The notes beneath the pieces are model-generated. The model had not been told where the DNA came from, did no database searches, and saw only the letters and a program-made list of their open reading frames with translations. Position numbers and translations under genes: made by a program. 64,000 bases of DNA from Meghimatium bilineatum (lineage: Eukaryota > Mollusca > Gastropoda > Stylommatophora > Philomycidae). The stretch covers positions 32,195,723 to 32,259,722 of the forward strand of contig CM067318.1 in assembly GCA_034231615.1 (NCBI GenBank), in the 5' to 3' direction. This document shows, piece after piece, positions 22,800 through 33,789 of the stretch (its first letter is position 1; each line of letters begins with the position of its first letter).

Positions 22800-23545
22800 A
22801 TATCGGATAAGTAAGTTAAGTGGTAAGAGATTTAATTAATGTAGTAGTCACAGAAAGTAAAGAGAAATGCCTCTTCCTAAATATCCAGAACACAGAAGTA
22901 ATGGTTATTTCAAAGAAACAAAATAACACACTTTTCAAGATCAAAGTGAATGACATAGTATTAAAACAGGTCCACCAATTCAAATATTTAAGTACAACGA
23001 TTACAGCAGATGGAAGAAATTCAACAGAAATAAGAAGCAGAACAGGACAGGCAAAAACAACATTCAGAAAAATGAAAAATATATTGTGTAATATGACCTT
23101 GTCATTAGATGTGAGAGAGTTATGCAGTGCTATATAACCCCTATACTAAAATATGGGTGCGATTCTTGGACAATAAACTGGAAAGTGGGAAATTAGAGGC
23201 AACAGAGATGTGGTTCTACAGAAGAATGCTGCGAATACTATGGACTGTCAGAAAAACGAATGTAGAGGTGTTGAAAGAGTTAAATGCGAAACGGACCTTA
23301 ATCAACAATATAAGAAAAAGGCAATCTTCATTTTTTGACCACTTGATGAGACAGGCAGGTTTGGAAAAAATAGTCACAACAGGTAAAATTGAAGACAACA
23401 GAAACAGAGGGCGACAACGTGAGAAAATATTAGACAGTTTGACAACCTGGCACGGCAAGGAAACAACAACGCCCTTGATACATAATACTGTCGACAGATA
23501 GCTGTGGAGAGCCATGACCGCCTACGCCAGCCGGCATGGCACCTG
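22800..23545 (+). pseudogene. LINE reverse transcriptase C-terminal half
   Basis: Two open frames joined by a frameshift near 23130. The first (22820-23137) has VMVISKKQN, then VHQFKYLSTTITADGR, EIRSRTGQAKTTFRKMKN and LSLDVREL. The second (23127-23501) has LEATEMWFYRRMLRILWTVR, KTNVEVLKELN, DHLMRQAGLEKIVTTGKIE and RGRQREKILDSLTTWHG. After the stop, LWRAMTAYASRHGT follows in another frame. This is the full C-terminal block order of the endonuclease-RT LINE family. The expected YxDD palm lies upstream and is gone. It is one of the best-preserved LINE fragments here and therefore probably one of the younger ones. Confidence 0.85.
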
Positions 23546-23689
23546 ATGATGATGAAGTTAAGTGGTCACTCAGCACTTGTGTAGCTAGCTAATGAAAAGC
23601 TGATTTGCCAGGATGAGTCGCCTGCGCGTAGGTCCTATCTGGAAAAGAATTTGATTCATCTGTGCCTTGCACATATATAGTCCTGTGAA

Positions 23690-23868
23690 CTCACCGGTGA
23701 TTAATCTCCTAAAGTGAGGCATTTGACTTACCGTGCGATTTTCATTGGTCACTATACTTGTGCCGACAGCCAATGAAAATTATGGGAATGTAAATTCGTT
23801 ACGTTAGAATGATGATTTCAAATTTAGCTCATAGGTCTTATTGTGTAGATGGGTCAGATTATCTCTGT
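23690..23868. mobile_element. Foldback MITE family B, copy 1
   Basis: The left arm has CTAAAGTGAGGCATTTGACT and GCGATTTTCATTGGTCAC. The right arm inverts it with CAGCCAATGAAAATTATGGG. The right end CATAGGTCTTATTGTGTAGA resembles the GGTCTTATACTGTTGATGG terminus at 50.9 kb. Confidence 0.6.
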
Positions 23869-24324
23869 GTATATTTATTTGACGTTCAAATACTGTTATA
23901 GTTTGCGGCATCGTGTGATCAGTGCTTTCTCCTTTTAGCTTCGTCTGATCATGTTTGGCTGTCGTGGTTTTCCTGCATCTCTTTGTTGATACAAGAACTC
24001 TGCTCAGGCTCATGCTTTATCGCGAAATGTGAGCAAGAAATCTTTCTGAAGCCACACGAGTTACGAATCTGTAAACATAAGTAGGACGGGGTACTGCTAA
24101 TAAGGATGTGGGTGATGGCAGTGATAGCACTGACAGTAACGTTCGGTGTGATTGATCAGATAGTATGGATGGAAGTGATCCAATTGGTAGTAAGTATGTG
24201 GGCGAGTTATCGAACTGGTAGCAACGGTAGAAGCTAGTTGTTTACGTAAAGGTTGACCTAATGGTAATGATAGTGGCAGTGAATTCTGAACTAGTGATAA
24301 TTATGAGAATGATGTAACTGGTAA

Positions 24325-24475
24325 TGATGGGAGTGCGTAATAGAACTAGTGGTAAACCTGAGAGTGGGTGATGGAAGAACTAGTGGTAATGCTGAGAGTG
24401 GGTGATGGAAGAAGTAGTGGTAAACCTGAGAGTGGGTGATGGAAGAACTAGTGGTAAAAAGATGAGAATATGTTA
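24325..24475. repeat. 34-bp tandem repeat, about four copies
   Basis: Unit AGTGGTAAACCTGAGAGTGG followed by GTGATGGAAGAACT. Looser GGTAATGAT- and AGTGATGG-containing variants extend upstream to about 24110. Confidence 0.8.
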
Positions 24476-24859
24476 TGAAATTACTGGTGATGATGAAATG
24501 TGAGTGATGGAACTTGTAAACACCATGGTTTTATGAAAGAAAAGTCTGAGAAGACATCGGACGGAGAAATGTAATTGTGTTTGACATTGAAGGACAGATG
24601 GACACCGCGTATGGTGATATTTTTGGACCGGAAATACTGAAGAAAATAGTGAATTACCTAGTTCATTAACACGCTCGACGTCACTGCAAATATTGGTCGG
24701 CCTATAGGTGCTCAGTTTCTTCCATCATTTGTCCAAGAGTGTGAATATACTTTTAGTTGATGGTGTTCGCTAGTTATGTAAAGTTTTTACACACAATTAT
24801 TTTCGTCTACTCAGGGGTCACCAATCAAGAAATTAGCAATGGCCCTACAAAAGGCAGCA

Positions 24860-25620
24860 CCAATTTAAAAAAAATGTATGCTAGGGGCAAACAGAAAAAC
24901 AAAGTTACAACTATTAAGAAGCTATATTTTTCCAAAAGCAATGTATGAGACCTGTGAAATAATATCCGCAATAGACAAGAACATATTAATTTTTTTAATG
25001 AACGTTTATAGAAAGGTCTTAAGAATATCATGCAGAGACAGACGAACCAACACAGACGTCCGTAAGGACCTGCCTATAGAAGAAGACTGGTTCTTCAAGA
25101 CTATCAACACGAAAAAACGCAAGCTAATATATTATGAACAGTATACACAAGACACCATGGTTTCTCCTTCTGTGTTCGTTCTCCAATTCTTGGCACGATG
25201 CAGTTTGGAGAACGGGGTGAGTTGTGCCATAGTTTACAGCTTTACTTTTGATATCTGCGCCTTTCGTCCTGACAACACATCCGAGGTCAGCATTGCTTCT
25301 GGGTCACTGTTACATTACATTGGATGGGACAGCCAATTCTACCCAATAACTTCCTCAACCTCTTTTTACGACATGCATGAACTCTCAGCAGTGTTTCTAA
25401 TATTTGCTCCCCTTTCGAGCCTCACAAACACACGTGTGACACATGGTTTAGAAAGACTAACCATTGAGGGAAACTTTCCAGGAAAGAAAACAATAGGCGG
25501 ACCAATCTTCGATGGACACAGGACATTGAAAACCTTTTGAATAATGCACTAGAAGAGGTTGGACAGTTCGAACATAACCGAGGGGTTTACATACTGGCAG
25601 TGAGGACAGCGTTCTGATAT
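24860..25620 (+). pseudogene. LINE RT C-terminus split by a SINE
   Basis: The plus-strand frame begins KTKLQLLRSYIFPKAMYETC, then MNVYRKVLRISCRDRR, NTDVRKDLPIEEDWF and KTINTKKRKLIYYEQYTQ. It is then interrupted by a minus-strand SINE (25163-25438) and resumes with HGLERLTIEGNFPGKKT. These are the blocks of a LINE RT C-terminus (HNGLEKTILEG-type ending). By chance the frame stays open through the SINE, giving a 220-codon frame that mixes two elements and should not be taken as one protein. Weak homology continues to about 25620. Confidence 0.75.
25152..25449 (-). mobile_element. Full-length GAA-tailed SINE with target-site duplication
   Basis: The insert is flanked by ACACCATGGTTT (25152-25163) and ACACATGGTTT (25439-25449), a one-base-different target duplication. 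On the minus strand it starts near CACACGTGTGTTTGTGAGGC, passes GCTCGAAAGGGGAGCAAA, GCATGTCGTAAAAAGAGG, AAAGTAAAGCTGTAAACTAT and AATTGGAGAACGAACACA, and ends GAAGGAGAAA. It fixes the family's length at about 275 bp. GCTCGAAAGG near the start could be a decayed polymerase III B box, but no A box is clear. Confidence 0.75.
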
Positions 25621-25639
25621 AGATAGGTTACTGCGGACT

Positions 25640-26030
25640 TTTTCTAAACTATAAAGATGAATAAGATATCAAGTGACATATTCTTTCCAGAGCGTTGTCT
25701 TCGTCGTGGATACTCTGAACACTTCTCTGTTCCGGGCACGCAGGTCTACATTGACGAGAGACGTGTATACATTCTTCGATGTATCTGCTCTATCGTCTTC
25801 TTGATCTTCCTCTTCTTCTCTTGCCTGGTACTTTGCCCTCTAGAATCAGCCTTTCGATGTCATCATGTCGTTTTAAGTGTCCAAATTACTGTAGCTTCCT
25901 TCTTATGATGGTATTTAGAAGTCAGCCTTCATTTAATTTCAGTAATTTCAAAACTTCAATGTTCTTTTTCTCTGTCCATGATATTCGTAGGATTTTTCTG
26001 GCGCTTCATTTCAAATGAATTTATTATTTT
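25640..26030 (-). pseudogene. LINE RT C-terminal remnant, opposite orientation
   Basis: On the minus strand: KNPTNIMDREKKNIEVLKLL, LLNTIIRRKLQ, then FGHLKRHDDIERLILEGKVP and GKRRRGRSRRR. It then continues with RYIEECIH and a tail matching the 42.8-kb copy (TTCAGAGTATCCACG, then TGGAAAGAATATGTCACTTG). It is the same family as the preceding plus-strand LINE, so the two lie tail to tail. There is at least one frameshift, after RRKLQ. Confidence 0.75.
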
Positions 26031-26639
26031 GGATATTTCCTCTCGAAAGAAACGGCAGCCTACGGTAGTAATGTGCCTAGCAATTCAGAATCATTGGGAA
26101 TGGCGATATCAAAGTTAATGAGTCAGAGATAGAAAGAGAAAGAGAGAGTTATATAGTTCTATAGTACGTTCTGATATTTATGACCCACTTGAAAATTGCA
26201 ACGTCGTGTCCACTTCAATAACTACATTGTAATTGTGTTTGTATTACCGACATTACTAACATATTTTTTTTATTTCAAGAGAACAACGATATTTTATAGA
26301 ATGTTCGCTTCTGTCTAGCTATCTATTACCATTTACACTTGTGCCATAAAAATGTTGTGGGTTGGGGGTGTGTTAGATTTGTCTGGCTTTGGCATTTGTG
26401 TCGCAATGGTCGTGTGTCTCTTTAAGGTTTCCTTGTGTTGTCACCACAACTAGTTTTACAGAATGTGTAATTTAATGTATTATATATATTATATAAGTAT
26501 ATTATAATGACATTACAGTATATTTTCAATACGACAGCTTGATGGCAGAGTTAATAGAGATCTCGCCTCGAACAACGACTGACGCACTGTACTAGCGATA
26601 CCAATGTCTTTTCTCTGATATCACAGGTGTGTTTGACGA

Positions 26640-27000
26640 TCTGATTTCGGGGTATGACACATTTTGTCGCTTGATATGCAAGTCATGATGGTAACGTCTC
26701 AGAACATTGGAAACTCCTTCAAATCAACCTTCTTCTTATTCTTCCCGTGCCTCTTGTTACTTCTGCTATCATGTTGTATGCTCTTGCTGTTGACCAATAT
26801 TGGTGCATTCTCATTAAGTGACCGAACCATTTCAGCCTCTGTTTTTCAATATTTTTTACCACAGACGTTTTCCCAACAGCTCTTGTAATCTTTGTTGCTT
26901 TTCTTCGACATTTCTTAGATGTATTAATGGCGCATCAAAATGCAGCAATAGTTGAATAGAAATGAGTCATGTACACATTAAACGCTTCAATTATATTTTT
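26640..27000 (-). pseudogene. Second LINE family, RT C-terminus
   Basis: On the minus strand the reading RLKWFGHLMRMHQYW-like, then RGTGRIRRRLI and a LAYQATKC-like ending, parallels the 63.3-63.7-kb copy (RLKWFGHLMRMNPYW, GRGRRRRRWIEGI, MAYQATKHGIA). Frameshifted and truncated. Confidence 0.65.
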
Positions 27001-28714
27001 AATATGTTAACAGGGAGAATATCGCAAGGTCTTACTGTAATAAAACGCACCTTCTGTTACACATAGTAAATATACTGTTGAATTAAATGTTTATAAGCGA
27101 GAAATGTTATTACCTGCAGGAAATCATGAAATTATAGAGATTCAGGATTAAATACGTCATAACTGTGACACATTTTGTGTGTGTGTGTGTGTGTGTGTGT
27201 TTTCCGCAAACAAAAGTAAAATTACTAGAGGATACTCATTGAAATGAATATATACAATTTAAAATATCGAATCAATAACACTCTCGTCCCATTCTGGGTA
27301 GACCGGTGGGTAGGGCTACGAATCTATGTAAGACTAGTTTATTTGTAATTAAGTAATATGTATTGTAATGTAATAATAGGTCAAGTTTCTTGTATATATA
27401 TATTCGAGATCAAATAAACTCCTCCTTCTGCACAATCCAAATTATGTGTCACCGTATGGAGATCATTTATCATTACGTAATTACCAGTGTAAGACGACCA
27501 GCAAAGGTTTGGGGAATAAATGCAATGGCTCGCTAGAAAACTGCAAGATTGAAGGTACACATTTTGTGACAACCACCTCCTTCTATTGGAGTCATACACT
27601 GAGTTGTGGATACAAGTCCCGACATATGGCCGTTAGCTTGTTCGTCAGCGCTTTTACACATGGCATCAGTTTCTGCTACAAAGGACAGTTCTGTAAAAAA
27701 TGTGTGTGTGTTTTGTGCAGATTGTCAACTGTAGTTCGGAACTAACTATAGTTATTTCTTCTCCATGCGTTCTCAAGTTCCCGCCGGTTATCAGGTTTGT
27801 AGTTCGAGGAACACAATCTTTGTTTGGCTACGATATCTGTATTTTGCAGACAACACATCTGACTTGCGGTGCATGCAGCAGCGTCTACGAGACCCCTCTA
27901 GATGAGGGGGGGGGGGGGGGTTGTCCACAAAATGTTTGTCATAATTGAGCAAGGCGGGTTGGGGGGGGATCTTCTTGAATTCTTGACACGTACAGTTGTT
28001 GACGTATTTTATGAACTTATCTGTACAGATCCATAGATGACAGAATCAGCACGTACTATGATTTTTAGCTTGTATACTCATGACTTTTGGGAATGTTACG
28101 TGTGATAGGATACTGTAATAATCAAGAATGGAGACAAGTCATCCACTTGTAGAATGTTGAACATAGAAAACGTATCTGAGGATTTCGATCGTTTTACGGC
28201 ATATTGTACCAACTCCCACACTAGATTCTCCTTTATCACTTCCTACAACATATGTGACAACTGACAGAATTGTTCTGAATTTGCTACAGTTTGAATCCCT
28301 GACAGTGCACGTGCGAAGGTCGCATAATAGAAGCACGAGAAAAACAATGGAAACTAGAGAAGATATGAATCGTGCACAAGTGAAGGGGGAATTTTACAAA
28401 AACTGGGAGGATGGGGGTGTTACCCAGAATACTTCAAGAAGGATTTTCAATTGAGTGAGTCATGAAAGACATGAGGGTAAAAAAAAATAAACCAGCCGTG
28501 AGTTCAGCTGCAGGTGGGTAAACTTACGGCGAACAGCGAGTCTCAATATGTTTGAACATCAAAAAAGACGTTGTTCTGCAGTGTATATATTATTATACGG
28601 CAATATTATTTTTAAGCAAAACCATGACGGACACTATTAGAAATTAATTTCTTTTTTCTTAAAGTGATGTGATTCGGAAACATTCAAAAGTCGTGTTCTT
28701 TGGCTGATCTATTC
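27001..28714. other. Unassigned stretch with simple repeats
   Basis: Contains a GT microsatellite at 27176-27201, a 15-base poly-G at 27906-27920 and a second G-run at 27961-27968. Open frames at 27446-27948 and 28139-28454 show no domain. Confidence 0.4.
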
Positions 28715-28738
28715 TATCTATCTATCTATCTATCTATT
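28715..28738. repeat. TCTA tetranucleotide microsatellite
   Basis: Six uninterrupted CTAT units. Confidence 0.95.
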
Positions 28739-28739
28739 C

Positions 28740-28930
28740 GCTAAAGCCGTTGTTGTCTTTCAGCGTCAGTGGTAGAAGAGTTTTCTGGAGAACGCCCTCG
28801 TGTGTGTTGAATATATTGTGGAATTTGTCGCCTCTTTTTTTATTTCGGTGGTCCGTTGTTTTCGTGGTCGGCCTCTAGGTCTGCCTTCACAGTATCTGTG
28901 TAGCATAGCTTGTGTGGTGATTGATAAGAG
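28740..28930 (-). pseudogene. Possible LINE RT C-terminal scrap
   Basis: The minus strand reads CEGRPRGRPRKQRTTEIKKE, which resembles the Arg/Pro-rich GRPRKRW block near the end of many LINE RTs. The following 40 codons are open but not diagnostic. It could equally be chance in a short frame. Confidence 0.35.
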
Positions 28931-29239
28931 GAATTAATTATACGCGGGTCTACTGTCGGCACATTTTTTTTTTAAAGTAAAGTACTCTTTAGCACACACT
29001 CAGGTTAAAAAGAAGGAGGCTATGTCGTTTTGTATTTGCACTCAGAAATTCAAAAGCTGCGAAATTAAATTGTAACGAAAGTCCTTTGATCAAACAACCC
29101 CTAGAGTCCACACAGTACTCACAAGATGCTCCCTCTGTGAGTTGCCAAACTGTGGCAGTTATTACTGAAGCATTGTAAAAAGTCAATATGTTTTACAATA
29201 TATGCTTTTCTACAAAGTAATGATTGAATTTAAGTCGTG

Positions 29240-29420
29240 ACCTTCAATTAGACATGTGAACTCAATTGGGAATCATCCTTCTAAAGTGACTAATTAAAAT
29301 TTTCCCTTGAGTTACCAATGAAACAGTAACCAATGAAAAACCGGGAAACCGTCAAATGAGTCACTTTAGAAGAAATATTCCTGATGCGCCAGTAGGACTG
29401 TATAATTGATGACGGCACTA
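29240..29420. mobile_element. Foldback MITE family B, copy 2
   Basis: Left arm CATCCTTCTAAAGTGACT faces right arm GAGTCACTTTAGAAGAAAT. Inner parts AGTTACCAATGAAAC and AACCAATGAAAAACCGGGAA are also related. The outer ends are decayed. Confidence 0.6.
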
Positions 29421-29444
29421 TTAAGCAAATACTATAACTGTGAC

Positions 29445-29645
29445 CCTTGACGATATGACCTATTGGCTAATTGGAGAACAGACTTTTACAACGACTCATT
29501 AGATTTTCCCGGGATTTTCAATGGCTGTCGACACAAATTATAAATAGTGACCAATGAAATTTACGGGAAAAGTCACATGAGTCATTGCAAATGAATGTTT
29601 TCTAATTAGCCAATATTATATTAGCTATAGTGTCGACGGTGACGC
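29445..29645. mobile_element. Foldback MITE family B, copy 3
   Basis: Left arm TATTGGCTAATTGGAGAACA, ACGACTCATTAGATTTTCCC and TCAATGGCTGTCGACACAAA. The right arm inverts it with ACCAATGAAATTTACGGGAA, GTCACATGAGTCATT and GTTTTCTAATTAGCCAATA. It is one of the clearest copies, with arms of about 80 bp. Confidence 0.75.
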
Positions 29646-29759
29646 CGTACACAACGTCGATAATACGCTGTGACGACCAGTTGCAAGGGCCTAAAGCAAA
29701 TACTCTTAGGTGTCACAACTTCAATTTAGTTTACTACAACAATAAGAAGAAAACACGGT

Positions 29760-30690
29760 TGTAGCACAATCTTGACACCCTCTTCCTAGCTGTATCACAA
29801 AAATTCGTCAATGACTTTCTATCTTTGTTTACTTACGCCCATTGCCATTCTCTTCCTGTTTCTTCTAGCTTCCTGAATCCAAGTAGGGTAATTGCTGCTT
29901 CTGTCACCCAAGAGCTTCATCGTTTAATGTCTGTGTTGCCTTTAGTTTGATGTAAATAGTGTTGCTCTTGGTTGTCGACTATAAAGTATTCTTTCACTTG
30001 CGCTACCCAATGTCTTATTTTATGTTATGCAGGTCTAAAAGAAATCTTGCAAAGATGGTTATTTCCTAGAATCATCACCTCATTCTAAACTCTCTCTCCA
30101 TCCTATCAACTTATGTTTGCTACAGTGTGAGTAGTCATAGACCGTAGTTTATCATAGATGGTACCACTTGATCCGTGCAAGATCATTTTTTTAAATAAAT
30201 CTATGGCTACTCGTCTAGCAATGATCCTTTCTATACACATTTTGCAGTTGGATAATGCGATAGCTACTAATGTCGGTGATGTTCCTACTGTCTGATTTTC
30301 CTACTGGCAGGAGGTAACTGTATAACCATTCCTCTCATATGTGTCTTGTCTGCAAGCCTTTGCTGAATTACTATGTAACTTTTTATGCGTCATATCTCCA
30401 ATGTTTTTTCAGAAGATCGTAACGCACTCCGTCGGGACCAGGTGCTTATTTTTTTGTCTTCTTTATGGTTTGTTTGACGACCTGGAAATATAATAACGTA
30501 TCATCATTATCCATTGGTTCCGGTATTGTTTTAGTATGCAACAGTCTTACGTTCATCCATGTTACCTTGATTTGCAATTCAGTAGGTTGCCGTTGCTTTC
30601 TGAACGGTCCAAATGCACAGTTGCCTTCCACGTGGTTCATACTTGGTGCCTTCTCCGTTCGAGACGTGTTTTGAACAAATCAGGGCTTGA
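29760..30690 (-). pseudogene. LINE reverse transcriptase, fingers/palm remnant
   Basis: The minus strand opens with TLLYFQVVKQTIKKTKK, a stop, then APGPDGVRYDLLKKHW. The PGPDG box is the first RT motif of many non-LTR elements. Downstream, in shifted frames, come SSYR and NCKMCIERIIARRVAIDLFK, matching the NYRPI...ERI block. Further on, SWVTEAAITLLGFRKLEETG may be the end of the segment. Five or more stops and indels disrupt it. It covers a more N-terminal part of RT than the other LINE scraps. Confidence 0.75.
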
Positions 30691-30694
30691 CATA

Positions 30695-31380
30695 TAATAC
30701 CTATTTCGCCCATTTGGTTGAAAATTTAAAAGTTTTGTGTTTTTATGGTTGAAAATAAACGGACTTGCGGCCACAAATGACAATGAACTCGCGTATGTAT
30801 CTCTAAGCCTCCTAACCCTCTGTCTCACGCACTGAGTAGTCCATTCTTATTTTTATTGCCGAACCTCTCGCCCCCACCCCCTTTCTTTTACAGCGACCAC
30901 ACACACAAAACAGCGAAAACGAACAGACTTGGTACACAAAGATATAACCAGTTGTGTCATGTCTGGAGACGTCCGTCGAGGGTATCAATAACTCTAGATA
31001 AGCTGGTCTTTTCAACCGATTTGCCCAACGTGTGGTATTAGCACCAACTACCTGGCCTGTCAATGCCTCATTTTGTCACGTATAGTTCCCGTGTGTTCGG
31101 TAGCAGTGTGATAAAACTGAAAGGGCTTCTGGGTAAACACTCCCAACTTGACAAACATTCTGTCAACCTACCTTTGTGAGATAATGTCCACGGATTGGTA
31201 GACTGTAGTATAAACTATAAAAATACACGTAAGCTACACAGTTATACACTTAGCAGGAAACCCACATTCTAGAGAAGAGTGAGATCAAAGTTACTTGAAG
31301 AAACAACCTTTCCTTGCTCCCAATATTGTGAGCAATAGAGCTCGCGTATCCTTACATAGGGTAGTATTTTCATAGCTTTA
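30695..31380. other. Unassigned stretch
   Basis: Overlapping short frames on both strands at 30637-31063 show no domain. No repeat structure was noticed. Confidence 0.3.
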
Positions 31381-31384
31381 TTTC

Positions 31385-31495
31385 ATACCCAGAAACGTTC
31401 AACTCTCAGAAGTGTTATTTCATACCCAGAAACTTTCATCTCTCCGAAGTGTTAATTCATACCCAGAAACTTTTAACTCTCAGCAGTGTAGTAAC
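31385..31495. repeat. ~37-bp tandem repeat, three copies
   Basis: Unit built on TTCATACCCAGAAACTTTCA, then ACTCTCAGAAGTGTTA. Confidence 0.85.
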
Positions 31496-31689
31496 ATTTT
31501 AAAATTAAAATCCGTAACTCGTTATGGTAGTAGATCACATTGGAAGTAGACAAAAAAATCCGTCAAACATCACTCTATCTTCAGTCATAATAACTGGAAA
31601 TAGAATTACATTAAAAGAAGGTATCCATGTTACCTTACTTTGATCTAATTCCTCTATGAAAACATAAATTCTCACATACTTTCATTAAG

Positions 31690-31800
31690 TGTAATTATGA
31701 TTCCAGTTTGTCTTTATCTTGGCAAAGTTCTTGTGGTCGAAACGTTGACTGTGTGCTTGTCTCTTCTGTAAAACTGCGGTTTAACCTTTATCATTCTTTA
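31690..31800 (+). mobile_element. Penelope-like 3' end, decayed
   Basis: CTTGGCAAAGTTCTTGTG, then GTCGAAACGTTGAC (31719-31747), resembles the shared 3' motif, but the CTGATGA part is lost. Assigned only by that motif. Confidence 0.3.
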
Positions 31801-32020
31801 AATATTTTGTTACATATATTTTGTTACAAAATGGCAGTTTTTTGTCATTTTTACAAAGGTTGAAAATCACTGCTCGAAAGAACATTTGTAATACTGTGCA
31901 ATGGAAAAAAAACTTCCGAAAAGAACATCATACTAAAAGGGACACTAGTTCAATGGTGCATATACTTTTTCCGTCCGTAGCAGGGTTCCCAAATTTCTAT
32001 AATTTTGGCATTTTTAAATA

Positions 32021-32168
32021 GTGGAGCGCATGACCGTGTGGTTGAAACGCCGTTCTCAGACCTTGAGGTCCCGGGTTCAATCCACGGTTGGGACAGAATT
32101 TCTTCTGTGGGAGGTACAATCAAAATCCCTGCACTCCTTTACAGGAAAACATGCAGTAATGCAAAATT
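32021..32168 (+). mobile_element. tRNA-derived SINE
   Basis: The head is tRNA-like. An A-box-like GTGGTTGAAACG is at 32039-32050 and a B-box GGTTCAATCC at 32074-32083, spaced as in a tRNA gene with an anticodon arm between. The tail (CCCTGCACTCCTTTACAGGA, then AAACATGCAGTAATGCA) recurs at 22.3 kb. There is no CCA or clean acceptor stem, so this is a SINE and not a functional tRNA gene. Confidence 0.75.
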
Positions 32169-32265
32169 AGACCATATTTGACCATTTTTAAAATTAAAAC
32201 CATATCTACTTTTCTATATTTTCTAGTTTACGTTTGGCTACAAATTGTATTGCATTTTCTTTTGA

Positions 32266-32645
32266 GTTTTGTGGATATTAACTTATTTATAAACGATATC
32301 TATTCTACTATTAACTTATTTATAAACGATGTCTTTTCTACTGTTAACTTATTTATAAACGATGTCTATTCTACTATTAACTTATTTATAAACGATGTCT
32401 TTTCTACTGTTAACTTATTTATAAACGATGTCTTTTCTACTGTTAACTTATTTATAAACGATGTCTTTTCTACTGTTAACTTATTTATAAACGATGTCTA
32501 TTCTACTATTAATTTATTTATAAACGATGTCTTTTCTACTGTTAACTTATTTATAAACGATGTCTTTTCTACTGTTAACTTATTTATAAACGATGTCTTT
32601 TCTACTGTTAACTTATTTATAAACGATGGCTATTCTACTAATGTA
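32266..32645. repeat. 33-bp minisatellite, ~11 copies
   Basis: Unit TTAACTTATTTATAAACGAT then GTCTTTTCTACTG. Alternating TCTTTTC/TCTATTC variants mark related units. Because 33 is a multiple of three it yields an 11-residue repetitive frame (NLFINDVFSTV), which is not evidence of a gene. Confidence 0.95.
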
Positions 32646-32649
32646 TAGT

Positions 32650-33785
32650 GAAGAATGCATGTTGCAAGCAGGTGTTTGATGATACTTTTCTCAGGATGTC
32701 TAAATGGAAGCTTTGCTACTATAATGAGACGTGATACAGCAAAGAATGAGAATATACTTTTTCTTTTCAAAAGGCACCAGGTAATAGTTCGGAAAATAAT
32801 TTTACTGAAAATTTAGTTACTATATAGTGAAAAATCAGATGTATAATTTTACTATGCACAAAAATTATAGATTCATTACTTTCGTGTCTAGAGAACGCTC
32901 AGATTCGCAAAATAACATTAAAATAAATAAAATTCAATTAGCAGTAAGGGTTCTGTCCATAAATTACGGTAACAATTTTTTGGGTGCATTTTTGTGAAAT
33001 GAATGAAGGTTGATAATTGGGGATAGGTGATACACGTTTATATAAAAGTATAATTCTTGAAAATTCAGCATATCATCAGTAGTGTATACACAATTTTGAA
33101 ATTGTAGCCATTATTTTTTTACCAACAATTTGACCATGAACAGTTCCGACATCTGGTAACACTGGCCCGTAGCCCCATAGGGCAGTTTTTGTGCCCGTAG
33201 TCCATTGAAGCCTCTAAAACTCTTGTTGACTTTCTTCATGGCTTGTTACTGTATTTTTTGGTAAATATCGCTCGAAGAGCTACATCTTTGTAGCTCTCTA
33301 AAACATGTTTGTGATTCCCCCTTAATTTTTAAATTATTAACAAAAATGCCATCCTGGAAATGGGTTTGGCCCCTAGAGGTCCATATGGTCTTATGGATCT
33401 ACCACATGCAACTAGAACAGCAAATACACTTAATAACACAATAGAACAGTCTAAGATTGGCTCATAGAGGTTGCAGTGTCGTAAACGGATTGAAATGTCC
33501 CCTGGATAAATCCGACCTACCGAGCCATTTTACAAGTTCACTATGCTGATTTAAAATGACACTATACATGAGTCCAGGAAATAATAATAAAATATCACAT
33601 CACAAGCTGTCGCAGGTCAGACGTAAACAACGACACAAAATTTTTTACTTTTCAAGGCGTAAATAAAAGGGGTTTTATAGGTTAAAAATAAAAACATTGG
33701 TTAAAACAATCCACATGGGAAAATAGAACATCTATGCAGCATTAAGAAAATGGTACATCATAACGTAAGCTCTTGTGGGGTGTTT
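32650..33785. other. Unassigned stretch
   Basis: A slightly GC-richer patch at 33155-33260 (TAACACTGGCCCGTAGCCCC, CCATTGAAGCCTC) and TTTGGCCCCTAGAGGTCC at 33367 could be old transposon sequence, but no ends or domains were found. Confidence 0.3.
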
Positions 33786-33789
33786 ATGC

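Noticed and set aside
24878-25540. 220-codon plus-strand frame as one protein
   Set aside because: It is a LINE RT fragment, then an antisense SINE with target duplications, then more LINE. The continuity is accidental.
32178-32648. 156-codon frame
   Set aside because: Translation of the 33-bp minisatellite plus unrelated upstream DNA.
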